Shown here one piece after another: positions 52,013 through 60,035 of a stretch of 64,000 bases of DNA. Source of the DNA: Microbacterium sulfonylureivorans (GTDB lineage: Bacteria; Actinomycetota; Actinomycetes; Actinomycetales; Microbacteriaceae); the NCBI RefSeq assembly GCF_003999995.1, contig NZ_RJAD01000002.1, positions 558,001 through 622,000 of the forward strand, given 5' to 3'. Position 1 is the first letter of the stretch; each line of letters begins with the position of its first letter. The notes under the pieces were generated by a model, which did no database searches, was not told the DNA's origin, and was given only the letters and a program-made list of their open reading frames with translations. Position numbers and translations under genes: made by a program.

Positions 52013-52618
52013 GTGACCACGCTGACGCTCATCCGCCACGGCGAGACCGACTGGAACCTCGCGCGACGCATCCAGGGCTCGACGGACATCCCCCTCAACG
52101 ACACGGGCCGGGACCAGGCTCGAGCCGCCGGCACCGCGCTGCGCGAGGCGCGGGATGCCGCGGCTCCGATCACCGTCGTCGCGAGCGACCTGTCACGGGC
52201 CCGTGAGACGGCGGAGATCATCGCCGACGTGCTCGGGGCCGCCTCGCCGCGGATCTATCCCGGGCTGCGTGAGCGCGCGTACGGAGAGGCGGAGGGACTC
52301 GACGCCGACGAGATGTTCCAGCGCTTCGGCGGCTGGGGCAACGCCGAGGTTCCCGGCGCCGAGCCGTGGCCCGTCCTGCGGCAGCGCGCGCTCGCCGCCC
52401 TCGGCCGCGCCGTACGCGATCATCGTCGCGCGACGGCGCCGGCGGCGGCATCCCTCGTCGTCGTCACGCACGGCGGACTCATCCGCGAGCTCATCCGACA
52501 CGCGTCGGGCGGCGAGCTGCCACCAGAGGGCGAGCGCCTGGCGAACGGGTCCGCGCACGAGATGCTCTACGAGCGGGATCGCCTGCGTCTGCTGTCGTAC
52601 GCGGGGGCCGTCGCCTAG
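52013..52618 (+). CDS. Histidine phosphatase family protein
   Basis: A 201-residue phosphoglycerate mutase-like phosphatase. LIRHGETDWN is the phospho-His motif, SDLSRARETAEI the second Arg, LRERAYGEAEG the acid residue and VVTHGGLIREL the second catalytic His. Substrate unknown. GTG start. Its stop codon TAG is part of the -10 box of the next gene. Confidence 0.94.
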   Translation: MTTLTLIRHGETDWNLARRIQGSTDIPLNDTGRDQARAAGTALREARDAAAPITVVASDLSRARETAEIIADVLGAASPRIYPGLRERAYGEAEGLDADEMFQRFGGWGNAEVPGAEPWPVLRQRALAALGRAVRDHRRATAPAAASLVVVTHGGLIRELIRHASGGELPPEGERLANGSAHEMLYERDRLRLLSYAGAVA

Positions 52619-52621
52619 GCT
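52616..52621 (+). promoter_or_regulatory. -10 box of the DUF1801 gene, overlapping a stop codon
   Basis: TAGGCT, whose first three bases are the stop codon of the phosphatase gene, ends seven bases before the ATG at 52629. Confidence 0.5.
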
Positions 52622-52628
52622 CTGCCTC

Positions 52629-53003
52629 ATGCCGAGTCCCACCACCGTCGACGAGTACATCGCGGGATTCCCGCCCGAGGTCGCGCAGCGACTGAACAGG
52701 GTCCGGGGCGAGATCGTCGACGCCGTGGCGACCGCATCGGGCGCCCGGCCCGAGGAGAAGGTCCGGTACGGCATCGCCGCCGTCATGCTCGGCGGACGGT
52801 ACGCGCTGCACCTCGCCGGGTGGAAGAAGCACATCGGCCTCTACCCCGTTCCGGCCCTCCCCGAGCCGCTCGAATCCGAGATCGCCCCGTACCGTGCGGA
52901 GAAGGACTCCGTCGTCTTCCCCCACACCCGGGATGTGCCGTACGACCTGATCGGGCGGGTCGCACGCGAGATCGCCGCTCAGCGGGTGGCGGCGAACGAC
53001 TGA
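52629..53003 (+). CDS. DUF1801 family protein (YdhG-like)
   Basis: A 124-residue single-domain protein. TVDEYIAGFPPEVAQRLNRVRGEI opens the DUF1801 fold and KVRYGIAAVMLGGRYALHLAGWKKHIGLYPVP is its conserved centre. Related proteins may bind iron or a small ligand; the function is unknown. Tail-to-tail with the CitE-like gene. Confidence 0.92.
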   Translation: MPSPTTVDEYIAGFPPEVAQRLNRVRGEIVDAVATASGARPEEKVRYGIAAVMLGGRYALHLAGWKKHIGLYPVPALPEPLESEIAPYRAEKDSVVFPHTRDVPYDLIGRVAREIAAQRVAAND

Positions 53004-53034
53004 CCCCGCTCGGCGAGCTCGTCCGACCCGCCGG

Positions 53035-53859
53035 TCATCGCTCCGCTCGTCGCAGCACCGCCCGGGCATGCCGGAGCACCGGCTCGTCGACCATGCGCCC
53101 GTCGAACGTGAACACGCCCCGCTCGCCCTCGGCGGCGGCCAGGACGCCGTTCGCCCACGCGAGGGACTCGGCGCTCGGCCGGTAGGCGTCGCGGATGATC
53201 GCGACCTGGCTCGGGTGGATGCACGCCGTCGCCGCGAATCCGGATGCCGCAGCATCCGCGGCCTCGATGGCCAGGCGCTGCGTGTCGTCGATGTCGAGGT
53301 GCACGGCGTCGATCGCGGCCTTGCCTCTCGCTCCTGCTGCGAGCAGCACGCGGGCGCGGGCGTAGCGGGCGATGTCACGGTAGCGACCGTTCGGCGTGCG
53401 GCTCGACGTGCCCCCGATGCTCGCGACGAGATCCTCGGCCCCCCACATCAGCGCGCTGACATTGTCGAGCGCGGCGATGCGATCGGCCTGCGCGACGCCT
53501 TTCGCCGTCTCGCACAGCGCGACGATGTCGAAGCGCTGATCGATCTTGCGCAGGCGCTTGGGCGACTCCGCCTTCGCCACCATGATCCGCCGGTAGTCGG
53601 TCTGCGAGAGGGTCGCGAGGTCCGACGCGAAGTCGTCGGTCTCGGGAGGGTTCACGCGCACGATCACGCGGTCGGGATCGAGCTCGGACTCGATCAGCGC
53701 ACCCCGCGCGGCCGCCTTCGCGGGCGGGGCGACGGCGTCCTCCAGATCGAGGATCACCGCGTCCGAGCGTTCGAGCGCCTTCGCGAAGCGCTCCGGACGA
53801 TCGGCGGGGCAGAACAGGATCGCGGGGCCCAGGGCGAAGCGTCCGTGCGAGGACGTCAT
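53035..53859 (-). CDS. CitE-like HpcH/HpaI lyase, probable HMG-CoA lyase
   Basis: A 274-residue TIM-barrel lyase. ILFCPADRPERFAKA and AVILDLEDAVAP bind metal and CoA; VRVNPPETDDFASDL and MWGAEDLVASIGG complete the active site. It is the last gene of the carboxylase operon. Its M. tuberculosis counterpart by gene order, Rv2498c, is a beta-hydroxyacyl-CoA lyase acting on HMG-CoA, so the same role in leucine breakdown is inferred. Four-base overlap with the MaoC gene. Confidence 0.87.
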   Translation of the reverse strand: MTSSHGRFALGPAILFCPADRPERFAKALERSDAVILDLEDAVAPPAKAAARGALIESELDPDRVIVRVNPPETDDFASDLATLSQTDYRRIMVAKAESPKRLRKIDQRFDIVALCETAKGVAQADRIAALDNVSALMWGAEDLVASIGGTSSRTPNGRYRDIARYARARVLLAAGARGKAAIDAVHLDIDDTQRLAIEAADAAASGFAATACIHPSQVAIIRDAYRPSAESLAWANGVLAAAEGERGVFTFDGRMVDEPVLRHARAVLRRAER

Positions 53860-54392
53860 GACTCTCCTTCGGCCGGGGACGAAGCATCCGGAGCCGGCTC
53901 GGCGGGCGCGCACCACATGAGCGCGACCCGAGTGGCGGTCGCGACGACGTCGCCGTGCTGGTTGCGCCCGGTGTGCCGGAGCGTCACGATCCCCTGACCG
54001 GGCCGCGACGACGACAGGCGCTTGTCGACGACCTCTGTGTCGGTGTACAACGTGTCGCCGTGGAACAGCGGAGCGGGGAACGCGATGTCGCTGAGACCCA
54101 GCTGCGCCACGAGGGTGCTCTGGGTGATCTGCGAGACGGATGCCCCGACCATCGTCGAGAGCGTCCACATCGAGTTCATCAGCCGCTGCCCGAACGGCTG
54201 ACCCCCGGCGAAGGCGGCGTCGAGGTGGAGCGCCTGGGTGTTCATCGTCAATGACGAGAAGAGAACGTTGTCGGCCTCGGTCGCGGTGCGACCCGGTCGA
54301 TGGGCGTAGCGGGCGCCGACCTCGAGCTCGTCGAAGTACAGCCCGCGCTGAACGATCTCGCGCGCCTCGTCCGTGCCGTCCACACCCGTCAC
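53856..54392 (-). CDS. MaoC-type enoyl-CoA hydratase
   Basis: A 178-residue hotdog hydratase. NTQALHLDAAFAGGQPFG is the hydratase active-site motif with the catalytic Asp and His. In context it may hydrate 3-methylglutaconyl-CoA or a related branched enoyl-CoA. The GTG at 54392 gives four-base overlap with the acyl-CoA dehydrogenase gene. Counterpart by order: Rv2499c. Confidence 0.88.
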   Translation of the reverse strand: MTGVDGTDEAREIVQRGLYFDELEVGARYAHRPGRTATEADNVLFSSLTMNTQALHLDAAFAGGQPFGQRLMNSMWTLSTMVGASVSQITQSTLVAQLGLSDIAFPAPLFHGDTLYTDTEVVDKRLSSSRPGQGIVTLRHTGRNQHGDVVATATRVALMWCAPAEPAPDASSPAEGES

Positions 54393-55540
54393 GCTACTCC
54401 GAGCGCCCGGGCGATGACGAGCAGCTGCACCTCGGTGGTGCCCTCGCCGATCTCGAGGATCTTGGAGTCGCGGTAGTGGCGGGCGACGGGGTACTCGTTC
54501 ATGAACCCGTTGCCGCCGAACACCTGGGTGGCGTCGCGGGCGTTGTCCATCGCGGCATCGCTCGCCGTGAGCTTCGCGATCGCGGCCTCGGTCTTGAACG
54601 GCTTGCCGGCGTCGCGCAGGCGCGCGGCGTGGTGCCACGCCAAGCGGGCGTTGTGCACGCGGAGCTGCATGCGCGCGAGAAGGAACTGGATGCCCTGGCG
54701 TGTGGAGAGGGCGTCTCCGAACACGATGCGCTTCTTGGCGTAGTCGACGGCGGCCTCCAGGCATCCCTCCGCGGCACCGGTCGAGAGAGCCGCGATCGCG
54801 ATGCGGCCCTCGTCGAGGATGTGGAGGAAGTTCGCGAAGCCGCGGCCGCGCTCGCCGAGCAGGTTCGCCTCGGGGACGCGCGCGTCCTGGAACGTCAGCG
54901 GGTGCGTGTCGGAGGCGTGCCAGCCGACCTTGTCGTACCCGGGTTCGACCGTGAAGCCGGGTGTACCCGAGGGCACGATGATCGTCGAGATCTCCTTGCG
55001 GCCGTCCCGCTCCCCCGTGACCGCGGTGACGGTGACGAAGCGCGTGATGTCGGTGCCCGAGTTGGTGATGAACTGCTTCGAGCCGTTGATCACCCACTCC
55101 CCGCCGTCGAGCTTCGCCGTGGTGCGCGTCGCTCCGGCGTCGGAGCCCGCCTCGGGCTCGGTGAGACCGAAGCCGGCCAGCGCCTTCCCCGCGAGCAGGT
55201 CGGGAAGCAGCGCCTGCTTCTGCTCCTCGGTGCCGAAGCGGAACACCGGCATCGCGCCGAGGCTCACGCCTGCCTCGAGCGTGATGGCGAGGGACTGGTC
55301 GACGCGGCCGAGCGCCTCGATCGCGAGGCACAGTGCGAAGTAGTCGCCGCCCTGGCCGCCGTACTCCTCGGGGAACGGCAGGCCGAAGAGGCCGAGGTCG
55401 CCCATCTGGGCGACGACGTCCATCGGCAGCGTCTTGGTGCGGTCGGCCTCGTAGGCCTGCGGGGCGACGACCTCGTCGGCGAAGTCGCGCACCATGCGGG
55501 CGAGCTCGCGCTCGTCGTCTGTCAGGTTGAAGTGGTCCAT
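54389..55540 (-). CDS. Acyl-CoA dehydrogenase, branched-chain pathway
   Basis: A 383-residue FAD flavoenzyme that makes 2-enoyl-CoA. GFGLTEPEAGSDAGATRTT and VFGGNGFMNEYPVARHYRD are the ACAD signatures. The catalytic Glu is in IGEGTTE, the usual C-terminal position; the isovaleryl-CoA dehydrogenase base (Glu before Arg in the middle helix) is absent, where LDEGRIAIA is seen. So a short/branched-chain acyl-CoA substrate is as likely as isovaleryl-CoA. Counterpart by order: FadE19. Confidence 0.92.
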   Translation of the reverse strand: MDHFNLTDDERELARMVRDFADEVVAPQAYEADRTKTLPMDVVAQMGDLGLFGLPFPEEYGGQGGDYFALCLAIEALGRVDQSLAITLEAGVSLGAMPVFRFGTEEQKQALLPDLLAGKALAGFGLTEPEAGSDAGATRTTAKLDGGEWVINGSKQFITNSGTDITRFVTVTAVTGERDGRKEISTIIVPSGTPGFTVEPGYDKVGWHASDTHPLTFQDARVPEANLLGERGRGFANFLHILDEGRIAIAALSTGAAEGCLEAAVDYAKKRIVFGDALSTRQGIQFLLARMQLRVHNARLAWHHAARLRDAGKPFKTEAAIAKLTASDAAMDNARDATQVFGGNGFMNEYPVARHYRDSKILEIGEGTTEVQLLVIARALGVA

Positions 55541-55555
55541 GGCTTCCTCGGGTTC

Positions 55556-57646
55556 TCAGGAGGGGGTTTCGGATGCCTCGTGGGCGGGTTCTGCCGGGGC
55601 GGCGACGTGGGCGAGCACCTGATCGCGGCGCACCTGGTTCCCCGCGGCGACATCGAGGCGGACGACGCCTGCGTGCGGGGCGACCACCGGGTGCTCCATC
55701 TTCATCGCCTCGATCGTGACGATGCGGTCGCCCGCTGCCACCGTCGCGCCGTCGGAGACGTGGAGAGCGACGACGGCGCCCGGCATCGGCGCACGCAGCT
55801 CAGGGTCCGTCGCAGCGGTGTCGCGCTCGCGCGCGGCGAGGCGCTTCTCCATCGCCTGCCGACGCGTGAGGGGACGAAGGCGATGGGTGGCGCCTTCGGC
55901 GTGGACCCAGGTCCAGCCGTCGCCATCGGTCGCGACCATGACCCCGCGGGCAAGCGCGCGTCCGGCCGGGCGCGAGCCCCATCGCCCTCCGCGGGTGGGA
56001 GCGTCGCCGCCGGGCTCGGCGGATTCGCGCGGTCGCGACTCCATGGTGATGAGCGGCGCAGCGGGGAGGTCGGGAGCGGCGACGACGACGATCGCGCCGT
56101 TCTCGGACTCGACCGCGACCGAGCGGCCGACCGGCGCGGCGCTCGCACGCCAGCCCGAACCGGCGAGCCACATCCCTCCGGCGGCGGAGCGGGCGGGCGG
56201 GCGGGCTCTGACCCGGGCCAGCTCGCCGGCGAAGGCAAGGGCGCCGAGCGCCGCCTGCCCTGGCTCGGGCGACGTGTACGGCGGCATCCGATCGATGAGC
56301 CCTGTGTCCATCGCGCCCGCTCGCACGCCCTCGTCGGCGAGGAGCTCGCGCAGGAAGCCGATGTTCGTGTCGAGGCCGAGCAGCACGGTGTCGGCGAGAG
56401 CGGCGTCGAGCCGCTCGATCGCCTCGTCGCGGTCGGCGCCGTGCGCGATCACCTTCGCGATCATCGGGTCGTAGTCGGCCGAGACGACACTGCCGGATTC
56501 CACCGCGGCATCCGTCCGCACGTCGTCGGCGGGCCGCCAGGCGAGCACGGCGCCCGTCGCGGGGAGGAAGCCGCGCTCCGGGCTCTCGGCGTACACGCGC
56601 GCCTCGATCGCGTGCCCGTCCAGGCGGATGTCGTCCTGCGTGAGGGCGAGCGGCCGCCCGGCGGCGACGAGCAGCTGCTGCTCGACGAGATCGACGCCGG
56701 TCACGAGCTCCGTGACGGGATGCTCCACCTGCAGACGCGTGTTCATCTCGATGAAGAAGAACTCGTCGGGGCGGTCGCCGGCGACGAGGAACTCGACGGT
56801 TCCTGCCCCGCGGTAGTCGACGCTGGCCGCCGCGGCGCACGCGGCGGCGCCGAGGCGCGCGCGGGTCGCGGCATCCACCACCGGCGACGGCGCTTCCTCG
56901 ATGACCTTCTGATGCCGGCGCTGGAGCGTGCACTCGCGCTCGCCGAGGTGGACGACGCTCCCGTGGACGTCAGCGAGCACCTGCACCTCGATGTGGCGGG
57001 GGCGCTCGATGAGACGCTCGAGCAGCAGCGTGTCGTCGCCGAACGCGGCCGCGGCGACGCGCCGCGCCGTCGCGAGCGCCTCGGGCAGCTCGGTCGCCGA
57101 GCGGACGACCTGCATCCCCTTGCCCCCGCCGCCGGCGGACGGCTTCACGAGGAGCGGGTAGCCGGTCGCTGCGGCCGCCTCGGCGACGCGGGCGTCCGTC
57201 ATCCCGGCTGCGCTGAACCCCGGGACGGTCGGGACGCCGTGGGCGACGACGTGCTCCTTCGAGCGGATCTTGTCGCCCATGACCTCGAGCGCACGCTCCC
57301 CCGGGCCGATGAACACGATGTCCGCGTCGGCACAGGCGCGGGCGAACGCGACGTTCTCCGACAGGAAGCCGTACCCGGGGTGGATCGCGTCCGCCTCCGT
57401 CTCGCGGGCGGCGGCGATCACCGCGTCGATGGAGAGGTAGGAGGCGGATGCCGCGGCCGGTCCGATGCGGACGGCGACGTCGGCCTCGCGCACGTGGGGC
57501 GCGTCGGCGTCGGCATCGCTGTAGACGGCGACGGAGCGGATGCCGAGCCGCCGCAGCGTGCGGATGACGCGACGGGCGATCTCGCCGCGATTGGCGACGA
57601 GGACCGTCGAGAAGGGCGGGGGTGGGAGGTCGGTCACGGGGATCAC
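55556..57646 (-). CDS. Acyl-CoA carboxylase biotin-carboxylase/carrier subunit
   Basis: A 696-residue alpha subunit, probably of methylcrotonyl-CoA carboxylase. [18 protein letters not shown] opens the biotin carboxylase domain, [14 protein letters not shown] binds ATP, and [14 protein letters not shown] is the active site. After a linker (about 470-620) the biotinyl domain ends with EAMKMEHPV, whose Lys is biotinylated. GTG start at 57646, four-base overlap with the carboxyltransferase gene. Counterpart: AccA1 (Rv2501c). Confidence 0.95.
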   Translation of the reverse strand: MIPVTDLPPPPFSTVLVANRGEIARRVIRTLRRLGIRSVAVYSDADADAPHVREADVAVRIGPAAASASYLSIDAVIAAARETEADAIHPGYGFLSENVAFARACADADIVFIGPGERALEVMGDKIRSKEHVVAHGVPTVPGFSAAGMTDARVAEAAAATGYPLLVKPSAGGGGKGMQVVRSATELPEALATARRVAAAAFGDDTLLLERLIERPRHIEVQVLADVHGSVVHLGERECTLQRRHQKVIEEAPSPVVDAATRARLGAAACAAAASVDYRGAGTVEFLVAGDRPDEFFFIEMNTRLQVEHPVTELVTGVDLVEQQLLVAAGRPLALTQDDIRLDGHAIEARVYAESPERGFLPATGAVLAWRPADDVRTDAAVESGSVVSADYDPMIAKVIAHGADRDEAIERLDAALADTVLLGLDTNIGFLRELLADEGVRAGAMDTGLIDRMPPYTSPEPGQAALGALAFAGELARVRARPPARSAAGGMWLAGSGWRASAAPVGRSVAVESENGAIVVVAAPDLPAAPLITMESRPRESAEPGGDAPTRGGRWGSRPAGRALARGVMVATDGDGWTWVHAEGATHRLRPLTRRQAMEKRLAARERDTAATDPELRAPMPGAVVALHVSDGATVAAGDRIVTIEAMKMEHPVVAPHAGVVRLDVAAGNQVRRDQVLAHVAAPAEPAHEASETPS

Positions 57647-59247
57647 ATCCGGAAGACGCCGAAGCGCGGTTCGGGCAGGGGCGTGCGGGAGACGACGTCG
57701 AGCGCGAGTCCCAGGAGGTCACGGGTGTCGAGCGGGTCGACGACGCCGTCGTCCCAGAGCCGGGCGGTGGCGTAGTAGGGGCTCCCCTGCTCCTCGTACT
57801 GCGCGCGGATCGGGGCCTCGAACTCGGCCTGCGCGCTCTCGGACCAGTCCTCGCCGCGGGCTTCCATCTGGTCGCGCTTGACGGTGGAGAGGACGGATGC
57901 CGCCTGAGGGCCGCCCATGACCGAGATGCGACTCGCCGGCCATGTCCAGAGGAACCGGGGCGAGTAGGCCCGGCCGCACATCGAGTAGTTGCCCGCGCCG
58001 AACGAACCGCCGATCACGACCGTGAGCTTCGGCACCCGAGTCGTCGCCACGGCGGTGACCATCTTGGCCCCGTCCTTCGCGATCCCCCCGGCCTCGGCGT
58101 CGCGTCCGACCATGAACCCGGAGATGTTCTGCAGGAACAGCAGCGGCGTGCCGCGCTGATCGCACAGCTCGATGAAGTGCGCGCCCTTCTGCGCCGACTC
58201 GCCGAACAGCACGCCGTTGTTCGCGACGATGCCGACCGGGTGACCGTGGAGGCGGGCGAAGCCGGTGACCAATGTCTCGCCGTACTCGCGCTTAAACTCG
58301 TGGAACTCGCTGCCGTCCACGAGCCGGGCGATGACCTCGCGCACGTCGTACGGCTGGTTCACGTCGACGGGGACCACGCCGTACAGATCGGACGGGTCGA
58401 CGGCGGGTGGGATGCTCGCCACCACGTCCCAGGCGGGTGCTGCGGGCAGCGGCAGCGTGGCGACGATGTCTCGCACGATCTCGAGCGCGTGCTCGTCATC
58501 CTCGGCGAGGTGGTCGACGACCCCCGAGCGCCTCGCGTGGAGCTCTCCCCCACCGAGCTCCTCGGCGGTCACGACCTCGCCGATCGCGGCCTTCACGAGG
58601 GGCGGTCCGCCGAGGAAGATCGTGCCCTGATTGCGCACGATCACGGTCTCGTCGCTCATGGCGGGCACGTACGCTCCGCCCGCGGTGCACGAGCCGAGCA
58701 CGGCCGCGATCTGCGGGATGGCGGCGGCCGACAGCCGCGCCTGGTTGAAGAAGATGCGGCCGAAGTGGTCGCGGTCGGGGAAGACCTCGTCCTGCATCGG
58801 AAGGAACGCGCCGCCGGAGTCGACGAGGTAGACGCACGGCAGCCGGTTCTCGAACGCGATCTCCTGGGCGCGGAGATGCTTCTTCACGGTGAGCGGATAG
58901 TACGTGCCGCCCTTGACCGTCGCATCGTTGCACACCACCATCACCTGCCGGCCGTGCACGAGCCCGATGCCCGCGATGACGCCCGCTGCCGGGGCATCCC
59001 CGCCGTAGAGCCCTTCGGCGGCGAGGGGCGCGACCTCGATGAACGGGCTCCCCTCGTCGAGGAGCCGGGTGACACGGTCGCGCGGCAGCAGCTTGCCGCG
59101 CGCGACGTGACGGGTGCGGGATGCCTCGGGCCCGCCGAGCGCGACCGTGGCGAGTCGCTCCCGAAGGCCGGCGGCGAGCTGTGCCTGCGCCTCTCGCGTC
59201 CGCGCGAAGGCGTCGTCGTGCACGGCCGCGGTCGTCAGCGTACCCAT
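57643..59247 (-). CDS. Acyl-CoA carboxylase carboxyltransferase subunit
   Basis: A 534-residue beta subunit. [44 protein letters not shown] and [16 protein letters not shown] are the conserved methylcrotonyl-CoA carboxylase motifs; [13 protein letters not shown] and [19 protein letters not shown] the second crotonase half. First gene of the operon, divergent from the TetR gene. Counterpart: AccD1 (Rv2502c). Confidence 0.95.
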   Translation of the reverse strand: MGTLTTAAVHDDAFARTREAQAQLAAGLRERLATVALGGPEASRTRHVARGKLLPRDRVTRLLDEGSPFIEVAPLAAEGLYGGDAPAAGVIAGIGLVHGRQVMVVCNDATVKGGTYYPLTVKKHLRAQEIAFENRLPCVYLVDSGGAFLPMQDEVFPDRDHFGRIFFNQARLSAAAIPQIAAVLGSCTAGGAYVPAMSDETVIVRNQGTIFLGGPPLVKAAIGEVVTAEELGGGELHARRSGVVDHLAEDDEHALEIVRDIVATLPLPAAPAWDVVASIPPAVDPSDLYGVVPVDVNQPYDVREVIARLVDGSEFHEFKREYGETLVTGFARLHGHPVGIVANNGVLFGESAQKGAHFIELCDQRGTPLLFLQNISGFMVGRDAEAGGIAKDGAKMVTAVATTRVPKLTVVIGGSFGAGNYSMCGRAYSPRFLWTWPASRISVMGGPQAASVLSTVKRDQMEARGEDWSESAQAEFEAPIRAQYEEQGSPYYATARLWDDGVVDPLDTRDLLGLALDVVSRTPLPEPRFGVFRM

Positions 59248-59360
59248 GTCATCTCCGTCGATGCTGTTCGGACGCGGCGCTCACGTGCGGCGTCTCGGCG
59301 CGGCCCTGTCGGGTCACGTCACGATCGGGTCACGCCTGTTGAGTCGGCGGGACCGAATTG

Positions 59361-59376
59361 GTTAGTGTTCACTAAC
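59361..59376. promoter_or_regulatory. Probable TetR operator
   Basis: GTTAGTG and CACTAAC form a perfect 7+7 inverted repeat around TT, between the divergent carboxylase operon and TetR gene. A weaker copy, GTTAG to TTAAC, lies at 59387-59402, next to the TetR start. Confidence 0.75.
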
Positions 59377-59406
59377 TGGAGTCCAGGTTAGCGAGGATTA
59401 ACTGAG

Positions 59407-60003
59407 ATGACAAGCGGTGTCACCGAGCGCGATCGCGCCAAGGCCGACCGCCAGGCGGCGATCCTGCACGAGGCCGCGCGTCTGTTCGCCGACCGCGGCT
59501 TCAGCGGTGTGAGCCTCGAAGACCTCGGTGCGGCGGTCGGCGTCAGCGGCCCGGCCCTGTATCGCCACTTCGCGAACAAGCAGGCGCTCCTCGGCGCGAT
59601 CCTCGTCGGCGTGAGCGAGCGGCTCCTCGCCGGCGGACAGCGCGTGGTGGCCGACGGCGGCACGCCGTTGGCGCAGCTCGAGGCGATCATCGCCTTTCAC
59701 GTGGACTTCGCCCTCACCGATGCCGACGTCATCCGCGTGCAGGACCGCGATCTCGCGAGCCTCGCCGACGAGGACAGGCACGCCGTCCGGCGCCTGCAGC
59801 GCGAGTACGTCGAGGTCTGGATCGGAATCCTGTCCGCGCTCCACCCCGGCCGCCCCGACGGCGAGCTGCGGGTGCGCGCGCACGCGTGCTTCGGACTCAT
59901 CAACTCCACGCCCCACAGCGTCCGGGCACTCCGCACCCATCCGACGGACGGAACGGTGCGCGGCATCCTCGAATCGATGGCGTTGGCGGCGCTGACCGAC
60001 TGA
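59407..60003 (+). CDS. TetR-family regulator of the carboxylase operon
   Basis: A 198-residue repressor. The HTH at about 20-60 (RLFADRGFSGVSLEDLGAAVGVSGPALYRHFANKQALL) is followed by an all-helical ligand domain. It is divergent from the carboxylase operon with GTTAG-type palindromes between, and its counterpart Rv2506 sits in the same place. It may sense an acyl-CoA intermediate. Confidence 0.93.
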   Translation: MTSGVTERDRAKADRQAAILHEAARLFADRGFSGVSLEDLGAAVGVSGPALYRHFANKQALLGAILVGVSERLLAGGQRVVADGGTPLAQLEAIIAFHVDFALTDADVIRVQDRDLASLADEDRHAVRRLQREYVEVWIGILSALHPGRPDGELRVRAHACFGLINSTPHSVRALRTHPTDGTVRGILESMALAALTD

Positions 60004-60020
60004 TCGCGTCCCGAGTGCCC

Positions 60021-60026
60021 TAATCT
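60021..60026 (+). promoter_or_regulatory. -10 box of the phosphoesterase gene
   Basis: TAATCT, nine bases before the ATG at 60036; the leader would be absent or two to three bases long. Confidence 0.45.
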
Positions 60027-60035
60027 GGTCGGACC

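Noticed and set aside
54140..57775. A 1211-codon open frame on the plus strand opposite the acyl-CoA dehydrogenase and carboxylase genes
   Set aside because: It is antisense to well-supported enzymes, has Arg/Gly/Asp-rich low-complexity translation, no motif and no ribosome site. Long antisense frames are expected in very high-GC DNA.
57622..59391. A 589-codon plus-strand frame opposite the carboxyltransferase gene
   Set aside because: Antisense to a conserved carboxyltransferase; translation has no domain character.
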